Shown: piece after piece, positions 39,089 to 46,427 of the stretch | Layout of the letters: each line of letters opens with the position of its first letter | Position numbering within the stretch: position 1 is the stretch's first letter | Assembly: GCA_023460935.1 (NCBI GenBank) | Contig: JAEWOI010000026.1 | Coordinates: 143,430 to 207,429 of the forward strand | DNA: 64,000 nt | Origin: Actinomycetes bacterium | Lineage (GTDB): Bacteria; Actinomycetota; Actinomycetes; Propionibacteriales; Propionibacteriaceae | Reading direction: 5' to 3' | Made by a program: the position numbers and the translations under genes | The notes under the pieces: generated by a model | What the model saw: the letters and a program-made list of their open reading frames with translations, nothing else | Database searches by the model: none | What the model was told of the DNA's origin: nothing

Positions 39089-40405
39089 CTAGATGGACCA
39101 CCCGGCGGTCGGGTCGAAGTCGTTGCCGAACACCTGGTGGCCGCGCACCATGCCGGCGGCCAGCGTGCCCCGGGTCTGCGGGTCGATCAGCAGGAACGAT
39201 CCGCCCCGGCGGGTGCTCGTGTAGTCCTCGGCCAGCACCGGGGCAGCCAGCCGGAGCCGGACCCGCCCGATGTCGTTCAGGGCCAGCTCGGTGGCCTCCA
39301 CCGGCGCCATGGCGGCAAGGTCGAGCAGGGCCACCAGCTCGGCCACCCTCGCCTGCACCGTCCGGGTGCCGTGCTTGAGCAGCACCCGGGCGCCCGGCAG
39401 CAGGGGCCGCTCCGCCAGCCAGCACACCATCGCGTCGAGCTCCGTCACCGGCACCGGGGCGTCGGCCACGGCGGCGATCAGCTCGCCCCTCGCCACGTCC
39501 ACCTCGTCGGCGAGCCGCAGCGCCACCGACTGGCCGGCCACGGCAGCCTCCAGCTCCGCGCCCGCGAAGTCGATGCCGGCCACCCGGGTGCGGAAGCCCT
39601 CCGGCAGCACCACCACCTCGTCGCCCACCCGCACCGAGCCGGCGGTGACCCGTCCGGCGTAGCCGCGGTACTCGACGTGGCGCGGGTCCCGGGCAGCCTC
39701 CTGCGGCCGCAGCGTCAGTTGCACGGGGAAGCGGAACCCCTGTGCCGGTTCGGCCGCCGGGGGGAGCTGTTCGAGCAGTTCGAGCAGGCTGGGTCCGCTG
39801 TACCAGGGCATGTTGGCCGACCGCGTCACGACGTTGTCCCCAACGAGCGCCGACACCGGGATGGGGTGCAGCGCGGCCAGGCCGAGCCCTGCCGCCAGCG
39901 CCTGCAGCTGGTCGACGACGGCGGTGTAGGCGGCCTGCCCGTAGCCGGCGAGGTCGAGCTTGTTGACCGCGACCACCACGGACGGCACCCGCAGCAGCGC
40001 CGCGACGGCGAGATGCCTGCGGGTCTGCTCCAGCACGCCCTTGCGGACGTCGACCAGCAGCACCAGCACGTCGGCGGTGGAGGAGCCGGTGACGGTGTTG
40101 CGAGTGTACTGCACGTGGCCGGGGCAGTCGGCGAGGATGAACGTGCGCGCTGCCGTCGCGAAGTAGCGGTAGGCGACGTCAATGGTGATGCCCTGCTCGC
40201 GCTCCGCGCGCAGGCCGTCGGTGAGCAGGGCGAGGTCGACGTGGCCGAGGCCCTTGGCCTTGCTGACGCGCTCGACAGCTGCCAACTGGTCGGCCAGCAC
40301 CGACCTGGAGTCGTGCAGCAGCCGGCCGACGAGGGTGGACTTGCCGTCGTCGACGCTGCCGGCCGTGGCCAGTCGCAGCAGGGTGGTTCCGGAACGAACG
40401 GGCAT
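39089..40405 (-). CDS. cysN: Sulfate adenylyltransferase subunit 1 (GTPase)
   Basis: CysN is an EF-Tu-like GTPase that drives ATP sulfurylase (CysD) to form adenylyl sulfate. The 438-residue product has G1 'GSVDDGKSTLVGRLLHDS', G2 'EREQGITIDVAYRYF', G3 'LADCPGHVQYTRN' and G4 'VAVNKLDLAG', then two beta-barrel domains. There is no fused APS kinase (CysC) domain, which fits the neighbouring APS reductase that uses APS directly. The ATG overlaps the cysD stop (ATGA). Its TAG is two bases before the chelatase start. Confidence 0.95.
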   Translation of the reverse strand: MPVRSGTTLLRLATAGSVDDGKSTLVGRLLHDSRSVLADQLAAVERVSKAKGLGHVDLALLTDGLRAEREQGITIDVAYRYFATAARTFILADCPGHVQYTRNTVTGSSTADVLVLLVDVRKGVLEQTRRHLAVAALLRVPSVVVAVNKLDLAGYGQAAYTAVVDQLQALAAGLGLAALHPIPVSALVGDNVVTRSANMPWYSGPSLLELLEQLPPAAEPAQGFRFPVQLTLRPQEAARDPRHVEYRGYAGRVTAGSVRVGDEVVVLPEGFRTRVAGIDFAGAELEAAVAGQSVALRLADEVDVARGELIAAVADAPVPVTELDAMVCWLAERPLLPGARVLLKHGTRTVQARVAELVALLDLAAMAPVEATELALNDIGRVRLRLAAPVLAEDYTSTRRGGSFLLIDPQTRGTLAAGMVRGHQVFGNDFDPTAGWSI

Positions 40406-41292
40406 CAGAAGTAACCCTCCTTCTTCCTGTCCTCCATGGCCGCCTCGCTCAACCGGTCGTCGGCCCGGGTGGCGCCGCGCTCGGTGACCGTGGTGGCGGC
40501 AACCTCCAGCAGCACGGCCTCGACGTCGGTGGCGCGGGATTCCACGGCCCCGGTGCACGACATGTCCCCGACCGTGCGGTAGCGCACCTGGAGCTCACGC
40601 ACCGTCTCGGTCGGCCGGGGCGAGCTGTGCTCGCCGACCGCCAGCCACATCCCGTCGCGGTTGAACACCTCGCGGGAGTGGGCGTAGTACAGCGGCGGCA
40701 GCTCGATCTGCTCAGCGGCGATGTAGTGCCACACGTCCAGCTCGGTCCAGTTGCTCAACGGGAAGACCCGCACGTGCTCGCCGGGCCGGTGCAGCGGGTT
40801 GTACAGGTCCCACAACTCCGGGCGCTGGTTGCGCGGGTCCCACTGCCCGAACTCGTCGCGCAGGCTCACCACCCGTTCCTTCGCCCTTGCCTTCTCCTCG
40901 TCCCTGCGGCCACCGCCGAACACGGCGTCGAAGCGGTGCTCGGCGATCGCATCCAGCAGGGGCAGGGTCTGCAGTGGGTTGCGGGTGCCGTCCGGGCGTT
41001 CCAGCAGCCGGCCGTCGTCGAGGTAGTCCTGCACCTTCGCGACGATCAGCCGCAGCCGCAGGTCGGCCACCACCTGGTCGCGGTAGGCCAGCACCTCGGG
41101 GAAGTTGTGGCCGGTGTCCACGTGCAGCAGCGGGAACGGCACCGGGCCGGGCCAGAAGGCCTTCGCCGCGAGGTGCAGCAGCACCACCGAATCCTTGCCG
41201 CCGCTGAACAGCAGCACCGGCCGCTCGAGCTCGGCCACGGCCTCGCGCAGAATGTGGATGGCCTCTGCCTCCAGCAGTTCCAGATGGTTCAC
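40405..41292 (-). CDS. cysD: Sulfate adenylyltransferase subunit 2
   Basis: CysD joins ATP and sulfate to make adenylyl sulfate. The 295-residue product is an N-type PP-loop ATPase with 'VLLFSGGKDSVVLLHLAAKA' near the N-terminus, 'LLHVDTGHNFPEV', and 'FGGGRRDEEKARAKERVVSLR'. I chose the GTG at 41292, which overlaps the cysH stop (GTGA); an ATG at 41307 would add five residues and overlap cysH by 19 bp. The end 'MEDRKKEGYF' is the conserved C-terminus of the family. Confidence 0.94.
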   Translation of the reverse strand: MNHLELLEAEAIHILREAVAELERPVLLFSGGKDSVVLLHLAAKAFWPGPVPFPLLHVDTGHNFPEVLAYRDQVVADLRLRLIVAKVQDYLDDGRLLERPDGTRNPLQTLPLLDAIAEHRFDAVFGGGRRDEEKARAKERVVSLRDEFGQWDPRNQRPELWDLYNPLHRPGEHVRVFPLSNWTELDVWHYIAAEQIELPPLYYAHSREVFNRDGMWLAVGEHSSPRPTETVRELQVRYRTVGDMSCTGAVESRATDVEAVLLEVAATTVTERGATRADDRLSEAAMEDRKKEGYF

Positions 41293-42017
41293 AGGTGCAG
41301 CCCGCATTCGGTCTTGGCCAGCCCGGCCCAGCGGCCGGCCCGGGGGTCCTCGCCGGGTTCGACCCGGCGCGTGCAGGGGGCGCAGCCGATCGAAGGGTAG
41401 CCGTCGGTCAGCAGCAGGTTGACCGGCACCGAGTTGGTGCCGGCGTAGTCGAGCAGCTCCTCGAACGTCCACGCTGCGATCGGGTTGACCTTCACCATCT
41501 GGTGGGCTGCGTCCCACTCGACCAGCCCGGCGTTGGCGCGCAGGGCGTTGTCCTCCCGCCGGATCCCGGTCACCCAGGCCTCGTAGCCGGCCAGTTCGGC
41601 GTTGATCGGGTCGACCTTCCGCAACTGGCAGCACAGGGTCGGGTTGCGCTCGTAGAGCCGCGGGCCGTGGACGGCGTCCTGCCCGGCCACGTCCTGCAGC
41701 GGCAGCACGTCGACGATGTTGGCGTCGATCACGGCGGCGAGGGCGTCCCGGGTGCCGATGGTTTCTGCGAAGTGGTAGCCGGTCTGCAGGAACAGCACGT
41801 CCACGCCGGGGGCGACCTGGGAGACGAGGTGCGGCAGGACGGTGTCGCCGGCCATCGAGCAGGCCACGGCCAGGGACCGTCCGAACGTGGCGGCGGCCCA
41901 GGCGACCACCTCGCTCGCCGGGGCGTCGGCGAGCTGCACGGCCGCGGCCTCCGCCAGCCGGCGCAGCTCGGCCGCAGACCGGGTGCGACCGGGGCCGTGG
42001 GTGGTCGCGACGGTCAT
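41289..42017 (-). CDS. cysH: Adenylyl-sulfate reductase, [4Fe-4S] type, thioredoxin-dependent
   Basis: This enzyme reduces adenylyl sulfate to sulfite. The 242-residue product has the PP-loop region 'LAVACSMAGDTVLPHLV', 'FLQTGYHFAETIGTRD', and the cluster cysteines of the APS type: the CC pair in 'LCCQLRKVDP' and CxxC in 'GCAPCTRRV'. The C-terminal 'KTECGLH' carries the catalytic cysteine. PAPS reductases of the E. coli type lack the CC...CxxC set, so APS rather than PAPS is the expected substrate, in line with the lack of a cysC gene. Start and stop overlap neighbours by four bases. Confidence 0.93.
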   Translation of the reverse strand: MTVATTHGPGRTRSAAELRRLAEAAAVQLADAPASEVVAWAAATFGRSLAVACSMAGDTVLPHLVSQVAPGVDVLFLQTGYHFAETIGTRDALAAVIDANIVDVLPLQDVAGQDAVHGPRLYERNPTLCCQLRKVDPINAELAGYEAWVTGIRREDNALRANAGLVEWDAAHQMVKVNPIAAWTFEELLDYAGTNSVPVNLLLTDGYPSIGCAPCTRRVEPGEDPRAGRWAGLAKTECGLHL

Positions 42018-43693
42018 CGCAGCGCCTCCTCGGCAGCGCGGTGCGACCAGTGCGCGAAGGACTCCCCGGGCTCGCGCCCGGCGAGGAACGACCTGGTCAC
42101 GCGCTCGACGTAGTCGGGCAGGCCGGTGGCGGTCACCTTCAGGCCGCGGACGGTACGGCCGAGCCCGGCCTCGGCGCGGTCGGCCGTGGCGAGCCCGCCG
42201 CCGAGATGCACCTGGTAGGCGAACTCGTCCGCGCCGTCGGGGCTCTTCATCAGCTGGCCCTTCAAACCGATGTCGGCCACCTGGATGCGGGCGCAGGAGT
42301 TCGGGCAGCCGTTGACGTGCAGGCTGATCGGGGTGTCGAGCTCGACGTCGGCGAGGTTCCGCTCGAGCTGCTCGATCGTGCGGGCGGCCGTCTGCTTGGT
42401 CTCAACAAACGCCAGCTTGCAGAACTCGATCCCGGTGCAGGCCATCGTCGAGCGCCGGAACGGGCCGGGGGAGGCGGTCAGGCCGAGTTCGCCCACCGCA
42501 GCCAGCAGCCCCTCCACCCGGTCGGGTGCGACGTCGAGGACCAGCAGCTTCTGGTGGGGCGTGAACCGCACCCGCCCCGACCCGGCGGCCTCCGCAGCGT
42601 CGGCGAGGGCGGCCAGCGCGCCGCCGGAGACCCGCCCGACCGTTGGGGCGAGGCCGACGTAGCGCAGCCCGTCCTTCTGCTCGTGGACGCCGACGTGGTC
42701 GCCGGGGCCGCCGACTGCGACAGCGGCCGGCCCGTCGGCCAGGCGGTAGCCCAGGTACTCGGTCTCGAGCACCTCGCGGAACCGGGCCGCGCCCCAGTCG
42801 GCCAGCAGGAACTTCAGGCGGGCCTTCGCACGCAGCCGCCGGTAGCCGTAGTCGCGGAAGATGCTGATCACCCCGTGCCAGACCTCCGGCGCCTGGTCGG
42901 CTCGGACGAACGCTCCGAGGCGTTCGGCGAGGCGGGGTGCGACGCTCAGCCCGCCGCCCACCCAGAGGTCGTAGCCGGGGCCCAGCTCGGGGTGCACCAC
43001 CCCGACCAGCGAGATGTCGTTGATCTCGTGCACCACGTCGAGGCTGGGGTGGCCGGTGATGGCCGACTTGAACTTGCGCGGCAGGTTGGCCAGTTCCGGG
43101 TCGCCGATGAAGCGCTGCACTATCTCGGTGATCACCGGCGTCGGGTCGAGGATCTCGTCCGCCGCGATGCCGGCGACCGGTGAGCCGAGGATCACCCGGG
43201 GGGTGTCGCCGCAGGCCTCGGTGCTCTGCAGGCCCGAAGCGTCGAGCCGGCGCCAGATCTCGGGCACATCCTCGATCCGGATCCAGTGGTACTGGATGTT
43301 CTGGCGGTCGGAGATGTCGGCCGTGCCCCTGGCGAACTCGGTGGAGATCTCCGCGAGGGTGCGCAACTGTGCCGTGGTGACCGCGCCCCCGTCCAGCCGC
43401 ACCCGCAGCATGAAGTAGCGGTCCGACAGTTCGTCCGGGCCCAGCGTCGCCGTCCTGCTCCCGTCGATGTCCTGGCGGCGCTGGGTGTACAGCCCCCACC
43501 AGCGCAGCCGGCCGTGGAGGTCATCGGCCGGGATCGAGTCGAAACCCTGCAGGGCGTACACCTCCTCCACGCGGCGGCGCACCAGCAGGGGGTTGCCGTC
43601 CGCTGCCTTGAATTCCTCGTTGTGGTTCAGCGGGGCGCGCCCCTCGACTGCCCACGCTCCGTTGGAGCGGGGTTCGCGGCTGTTGCTGGTCAT
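42014..43693 (-). CDS. sirA: Ferredoxin-dependent sulfite reductase (siroheme, [4Fe-4S])
   Basis: The enzyme reduces sulfite to sulfide with six electrons from ferredoxin. The 559-residue product has two ferrite-reductase-like repeats and the siroheme/cluster cysteines in 'TMACTGIEFCKLAF' and 'HVNGCPNSCARIQVADIG'. Tyr69 in 'RWWGLYTQRRQD' and Cys161 in 'TEACGDTPR' match, even by number, the Tyr-Cys pair that is covalently linked in the M. tuberculosis enzyme (annotated NirA, shown to be a sulfite reductase). The ATG has GAGGA only a few bases upstream and is preceded by a cysteine-rich upstream ORF. Nitrite reduction is the alternative, but the cys neighbours make sulfite far more likely. Confidence 0.94.
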   Translation of the reverse strand: MTSNSREPRSNGAWAVEGRAPLNHNEEFKAADGNPLLVRRRVEEVYALQGFDSIPADDLHGRLRWWGLYTQRRQDIDGSRTATLGPDELSDRYFMLRVRLDGGAVTTAQLRTLAEISTEFARGTADISDRQNIQYHWIRIEDVPEIWRRLDASGLQSTEACGDTPRVILGSPVAGIAADEILDPTPVITEIVQRFIGDPELANLPRKFKSAITGHPSLDVVHEINDISLVGVVHPELGPGYDLWVGGGLSVAPRLAERLGAFVRADQAPEVWHGVISIFRDYGYRRLRAKARLKFLLADWGAARFREVLETEYLGYRLADGPAAVAVGGPGDHVGVHEQKDGLRYVGLAPTVGRVSGGALAALADAAEAAGSGRVRFTPHQKLLVLDVAPDRVEGLLAAVGELGLTASPGPFRRSTMACTGIEFCKLAFVETKQTAARTIEQLERNLADVELDTPISLHVNGCPNSCARIQVADIGLKGQLMKSPDGADEFAYQVHLGGGLATADRAEAGLGRTVRGLKVTATGLPDYVERVTRSFLAGREPGESFAHWSHRAAEEALR

Positions 43694-43745
43694 GGTCCTC
43701 GCTGGGGGTCTGGTGGGCCTGGCCGGCGGGACGGATGCTGGGTAG

Positions 43746-43763
43746 CCGGGCTCAGGGGCCCGG
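43746..43763. terminator. GC hairpin in the sirA leader
   Basis: CCGGGC and GCCCGG form a 6-bp stem with a 6-nt loop. On the plus strand it is followed by TTTTT, the form of an intrinsic terminator pointing away from the operon and toward the divergent gene. On the minus strand, which carries the sirA leader, it is preceded by AAAAA. It lies between the upstream ORF and sirA and could take part in attenuation. Confidence 0.55.
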
Positions 43764-43784
43764 TTTTTCCTGCTGGGGTTACGG

Positions 43785-43800
43785 GCGCGTCAGGACGCGC
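43785..43800 (-). promoter_or_regulatory. Hairpin over the end of the dicysteine upstream ORF
   Basis: GCGCGT, loop of four, ACGCGC forms a perfect 6-bp stem that includes the second cysteine codon and the stop codon of the upstream ORF. A ribosome pausing at the cysteine codons would block this stem, which is the expected design of a translation-sensing attenuator. Confidence 0.55.
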
Positions 43801-43861
43801 AACACATCGAACCGGGGACGCCGGCGGTCACCGGCCGGTGGTCCTGAACGGGCTCGAACAT
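43790..43861 (-). CDS. Leaderless upstream ORF ending in two cysteine codons (candidate cysteine attenuator)
   Basis: This 23-codon ORF is too short for routine gene calling. It begins with an ATG placed seven bases after a TAGGGT -10 box, so it should be translated from a leaderless mRNA. Codons 20 and 21 are TGT and TGC, giving a C-terminus 'GSMCCAS'. The sirA start is 96 bases past its stop. In mycobacteria, leaderless polycysteine ORFs upstream of sulfur operons, including the sulfite reductase one, act as cysteine-responsive attenuators; this sequence has the same architecture. The peptide itself is probably without function; ribosome speed at the cysteine codons is the likely signal. 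Confidence 0.72.
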   Translation of the reverse strand: MFEPVQDHRPVTAGVPGSMCCAS

Positions 43862-43868
43862 GTCGGCG

Positions 43869-43895
43869 ACCCTAACACGCTGGTTCGGATTTCAA
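43869..43895 (-). promoter_or_regulatory. Promoter of the sulfur operon: TTGAAA-15-TAGGGT
   Basis: On the minus strand TTGAAA (43895-43890) and TAGGGT (43874-43869) are 15 bp apart. Seven bases separate the -10 box from the ATG of the upstream ORF. The spacing to the -35 is short, so activator help is possible. Confidence 0.55.
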
Positions 43896-43932
43896 GCATT
43901 CCCCGTCCGGTGGGTGGAACTCCGGCTCTGGA

Positions 43933-43938
43933 TAGGCT
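43933..43938 (+). promoter_or_regulatory. -10 box TAGGCT for the mannosyltransferase gene
   Basis: TAGGCT is followed by seven bases and a GTG at 43946. The start codon at 43946 opens a short ORF rather than the main gene. The site is divergent from the sulfur-operon promoter, with about 60 bp between the -10 boxes. Confidence 0.5.
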
Positions 43939-43945
43939 GACCTCC

Positions 43946-43978
43946 GTGCCACCAGTGAGCAGGGACCCGTGGCGGTGA
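43946..43978 (+). CDS. Possible leaderless 10-codon upstream ORF overlapping the mannosyltransferase start
   Basis: GTG at 43946 sits seven bases after TAGGCT and opens a frame of ten codons that ends with TGA at 43976-43978. It runs past the GTG start of the main gene at 43969 in another frame. If transcription starts at 43946, ribosomes would first translate this peptide and could then restart at 43969. It may also be only a chance ORF in a 23-nt leader. Confidence 0.3.
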   Translation: MPPVSRDPWR

Positions 43979-45483
43979 CCCAGCGGACCCGGCGGGCCGG
44001 CGTCCGGTCCGAGGCTTGGCGTGCCCGGTTCGAGGGCTACCGCGCCGACCTCGCCCGCGCCTGGGAGTACCGGCCGGTGCGGCGGGGGCTGCTCGGCTCC
44101 GCTCTGCTGTTCCTCGGCTCGCTCACCCCCGCCTACCTGCCGCAGAACACGCCCTGGTGGCAGCCGTTGCGCGCGCTGGGCCTGGACAGCTGGTGGGCCA
44201 ACGCGCTGGGCACGGCCCTGGTCGTCGCCGGGGTGGCCCTGCTCGTCGAGGCCTGGTTCAAGCTGCGGCCCAGCCTGTACCACGAGGTGAAGCACTGGCC
44301 GATCACGGTGCTGTGGAGCCTGCCGATGCTGCTTGCGCCCCCGATCTTCAGCCACGACGCCTACGCCTACGCCGCCCAGGGCTGGCTGCTGCAGAACGGG
44401 CTGAACCCCTACGACAACCCGATCGCCGTCCTGCCGGGAGCCTTCGCCGACCAGGCCGCCTGGCTGTGGCGCTACACCACGGCGATGTACCCGCCGCTGA
44501 GCCTCGAGATGTTCCACGGCCTGGTGATCCTCGCCGGCAACAACCCCTACTACGCCGCGGTGGCGATGCGGATCCCGGCGCTGGTGGGGGTGGGCCTGAT
44601 CGGCTACTTCCTGCCGCGGATCGCCTCCCGGATGGGCGCAGACGTCCAGATGACCGCGTGGTTCTCCGTGGTGAACCCGCTGGTGATCATCGACTTCGTC
44701 GGTGGCGCGCACAACGACGCACTGATGATGGGGCTGGTGGCACTGGCCATCTGGCTGGCGCTGGACGACCGGTTCTGGTGGGCGGCTGCGACCGTCGGCG
44801 TGGCTGCCTGCATCAAGCAGCCGGCGATCCTCACCTTCTACGCGGTCGCCCTGATCAACCATCCGTGGCGGACGCTGGCGTGGAAGGACACCTCCAGGGC
44901 TGTCGGACGGCTGCTGCTGTCGCTGGCGGTCGCGGTCGCCACCTTCGTTGCCATCACGCTGGCCACTGGCCTCGGCTTCGGCTGGGTGGCGGCGGCCAAC
45001 GTCCCCGGTTCGGTGGTCACCCTCGCACCGTTCACCCTGGTCGGCGCGGGGCTGAAGTACGTCCTGGAGTTCTTCGGCCAGCCGGCGATCGGGCAGGCGC
45101 TGATGGACGGGCTGCGCTTCCTCGGCCTGGCGCTGACCGTGGTTGCGATCGGCTGGCTGGGGCTCACCACGGGCCCGCGCCGCCCCGTCACCTTCCTCAG
45201 CTGGTCCTACCTCGTGTTCGCGTTCGGCGGCATCGCCCTGAACAGCTGGTACCTGACCTGGGGCGGCCTGCTGCTGCCGCTGACCAAGCCCACCGAGCGG
45301 ATCATCGGGACGGCCGTCACCGTCACAACGGTCCTGCTCGCGTACGGGGCCGGCAACCTCGCCTGGCGGAACGACGCGGTGGCGCTGGGCTTCGCCGCCC
45401 TCGCCTTGATGCTGGTGCTGCTGTACCGCCATGTGCAGGAGCGCAAGGCCCACCTCAACGCCCTTGCGGAAGGAACCCAGTGA
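43969..45483 (+). CDS. Polyprenol-phosphate-mannose-dependent alpha-1,6-mannosyltransferase, MptB-like
   Basis: The 504-residue protein has about 12-13 transmembrane helices and the GT-C glycosyltransferase pattern: 'PPIFSHDAYAYAAQGWLLQ' with the catalytic acidic loop, then 'GLNPYDNPI'. In corynebacteria and mycobacteria MptB uses polyprenyl-phosphomannose to extend the mannan of lipomannan outside the membrane. The same role in lipoglycan assembly is a fair inference, but acceptor and sugar are not proven. The GTG at 43969 follows CAGGGACC, a weak ribosome site. It overlaps the next gene by four bases. Confidence 0.8.
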   Translation: MAVTQRTRRAGVRSEAWRARFEGYRADLARAWEYRPVRRGLLGSALLFLGSLTPAYLPQNTPWWQPLRALGLDSWWANALGTALVVAGVALLVEAWFKLRPSLYHEVKHWPITVLWSLPMLLAPPIFSHDAYAYAAQGWLLQNGLNPYDNPIAVLPGAFADQAAWLWRYTTAMYPPLSLEMFHGLVILAGNNPYYAAVAMRIPALVGVGLIGYFLPRIASRMGADVQMTAWFSVVNPLVIIDFVGGAHNDALMMGLVALAIWLALDDRFWWAAATVGVAACIKQPAILTFYAVALINHPWRTLAWKDTSRAVGRLLLSLAVAVATFVAITLATGLGFGWVAAANVPGSVVTLAPFTLVGAGLKYVLEFFGQPAIGQALMDGLRFLGLALTVVAIGWLGLTTGPRRPVTFLSWSYLVFAFGGIALNSWYLTWGGLLLPLTKPTERIIGTAVTVTTVLLAYGAGNLAWRNDAVALGFAALALMLVLLYRHVQERKAHLNALAEGTQ

Positions 45484-46415
45484 GCGAGCCAGAGCTGTTG
45501 GTCGAGGTCAGGGACGGGGTCGGCAGGATCCGGCTGAACCGTCCGCGCCAGATCAACGCGCTGACCGTCGCGATGATGCAGCGACTCGCTGTGCTGCTGG
45601 ACGACTTCGCCTCCGACGACGCCGTCGTGGCGGTGGAGCTGACCGGGGCAGGCGAGCGGGGCCTGTGCGCCGGGGCGGACGTCCGGGCGTTGCGGGAACT
45701 GGCGCTGGCCGGCGACGACGTGACCGGGTTCTTCGCCACCGAGTACGGGGTGAACCTCCGCATCGCGGCCTTCCCCAAGCCCTACCGGGCGGTGATGACC
45801 GGGATCACCATGGGTGGCGGCCTTGGGCTCAGCGCCTACGGTTCCCAGCGCGTGGTGGACGCGAGCAGCCAGCTGGCCATGCCGGAGACCCAGATCGGGT
45901 TGTTCCCCGACGTCTTCCTGACCCCGTTGCTGGCCCGGATGCCGGGGGAGGTCGGCACCCACCTCGCCCTGACCGGAGCCGCGATCGGTGCTGCTGACGC
46001 CCTCCGCCTCGGGCTGGCGGACGCAGCCGCCGGGCCGGTGCCGGAACCGGACGCCGCCCTCCAGGCTGACTGGATCGCTGAGTGCTACGCCGGCGACGAC
46101 GCCACGCAGATCGTCGGCCGCCTCGCAGAGCACAGCCACCCGGACGCGCGGGCGGCAGCGGCGGACCTGAACGCGCGCAGCCCCCTTTCGGTGGCGGTTT
46201 CGCTGGAGGCGCTGCGGCGTGCGGCGGGCGTCTCGGACCCGGCCGAGCTGCTGTCCAGGGAGCTGGCCCTCGCCGTGCGGCTGGCTACCGGGCCGGACTT
46301 CGCCGAGGGGGTGCGCGCGCAGCTCGTCGATCGCGACCGCTCGCCCCGCTGGCAGCACGCCTCGATCGCCGAGGTCAGCCGGGCGGAGGTGCTCAGTTAC
46401 TTCGAGCCCCTGTGA
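45480..46415 (+). CDS. Enoyl-CoA hydratase/isomerase family protein, probable 3-hydroxyisobutyryl-CoA hydrolase
   Basis: The 311-residue crotonase-fold protein has 'LNRPRQINALTVAMM', the oxyanion-hole 'GLCAGADVRALRE', 'GITMGGGLGLSAYGS' and 'AMPETQIGLFPDVF', followed by 'NARSPLSVAVSLEALRR'. The 'ITMGGGLG ... AMPE...GLFPD' series and the 'SPLSV' element fit the 3-hydroxyisobutyryl-CoA hydrolase branch, a valine-degradation enzyme, more than a typical hydratase. The GTG start overlaps the mannosyltransferase stop (GTGA), an odd functional pair. It ends 12 bp before the convergent xth gene. Confidence 0.82.
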   Translation: MSEPELLVEVRDGVGRIRLNRPRQINALTVAMMQRLAVLLDDFASDDAVVAVELTGAGERGLCAGADVRALRELALAGDDVTGFFATEYGVNLRIAAFPKPYRAVMTGITMGGGLGLSAYGSQRVVDASSQLAMPETQIGLFPDVFLTPLLARMPGEVGTHLALTGAAIGAADALRLGLADAAAGPVPEPDAALQADWIAECYAGDDATQIVGRLAEHSHPDARAAAADLNARSPLSVAVSLEALRRAAGVSDPAELLSRELALAVRLATGPDFAEGVRAQLVDRDRSPRWQHASIAEVSRAEVLSYFEPL

Positions 46416-46427
46416 GAGGCCAGGGAC

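Noticed and set aside
42014..43693. Assimilatory nitrite reductase
   Set aside because: The protein family covers both, but all neighbours are sulfate assimilation genes and a cysteine-codon leader precedes it.
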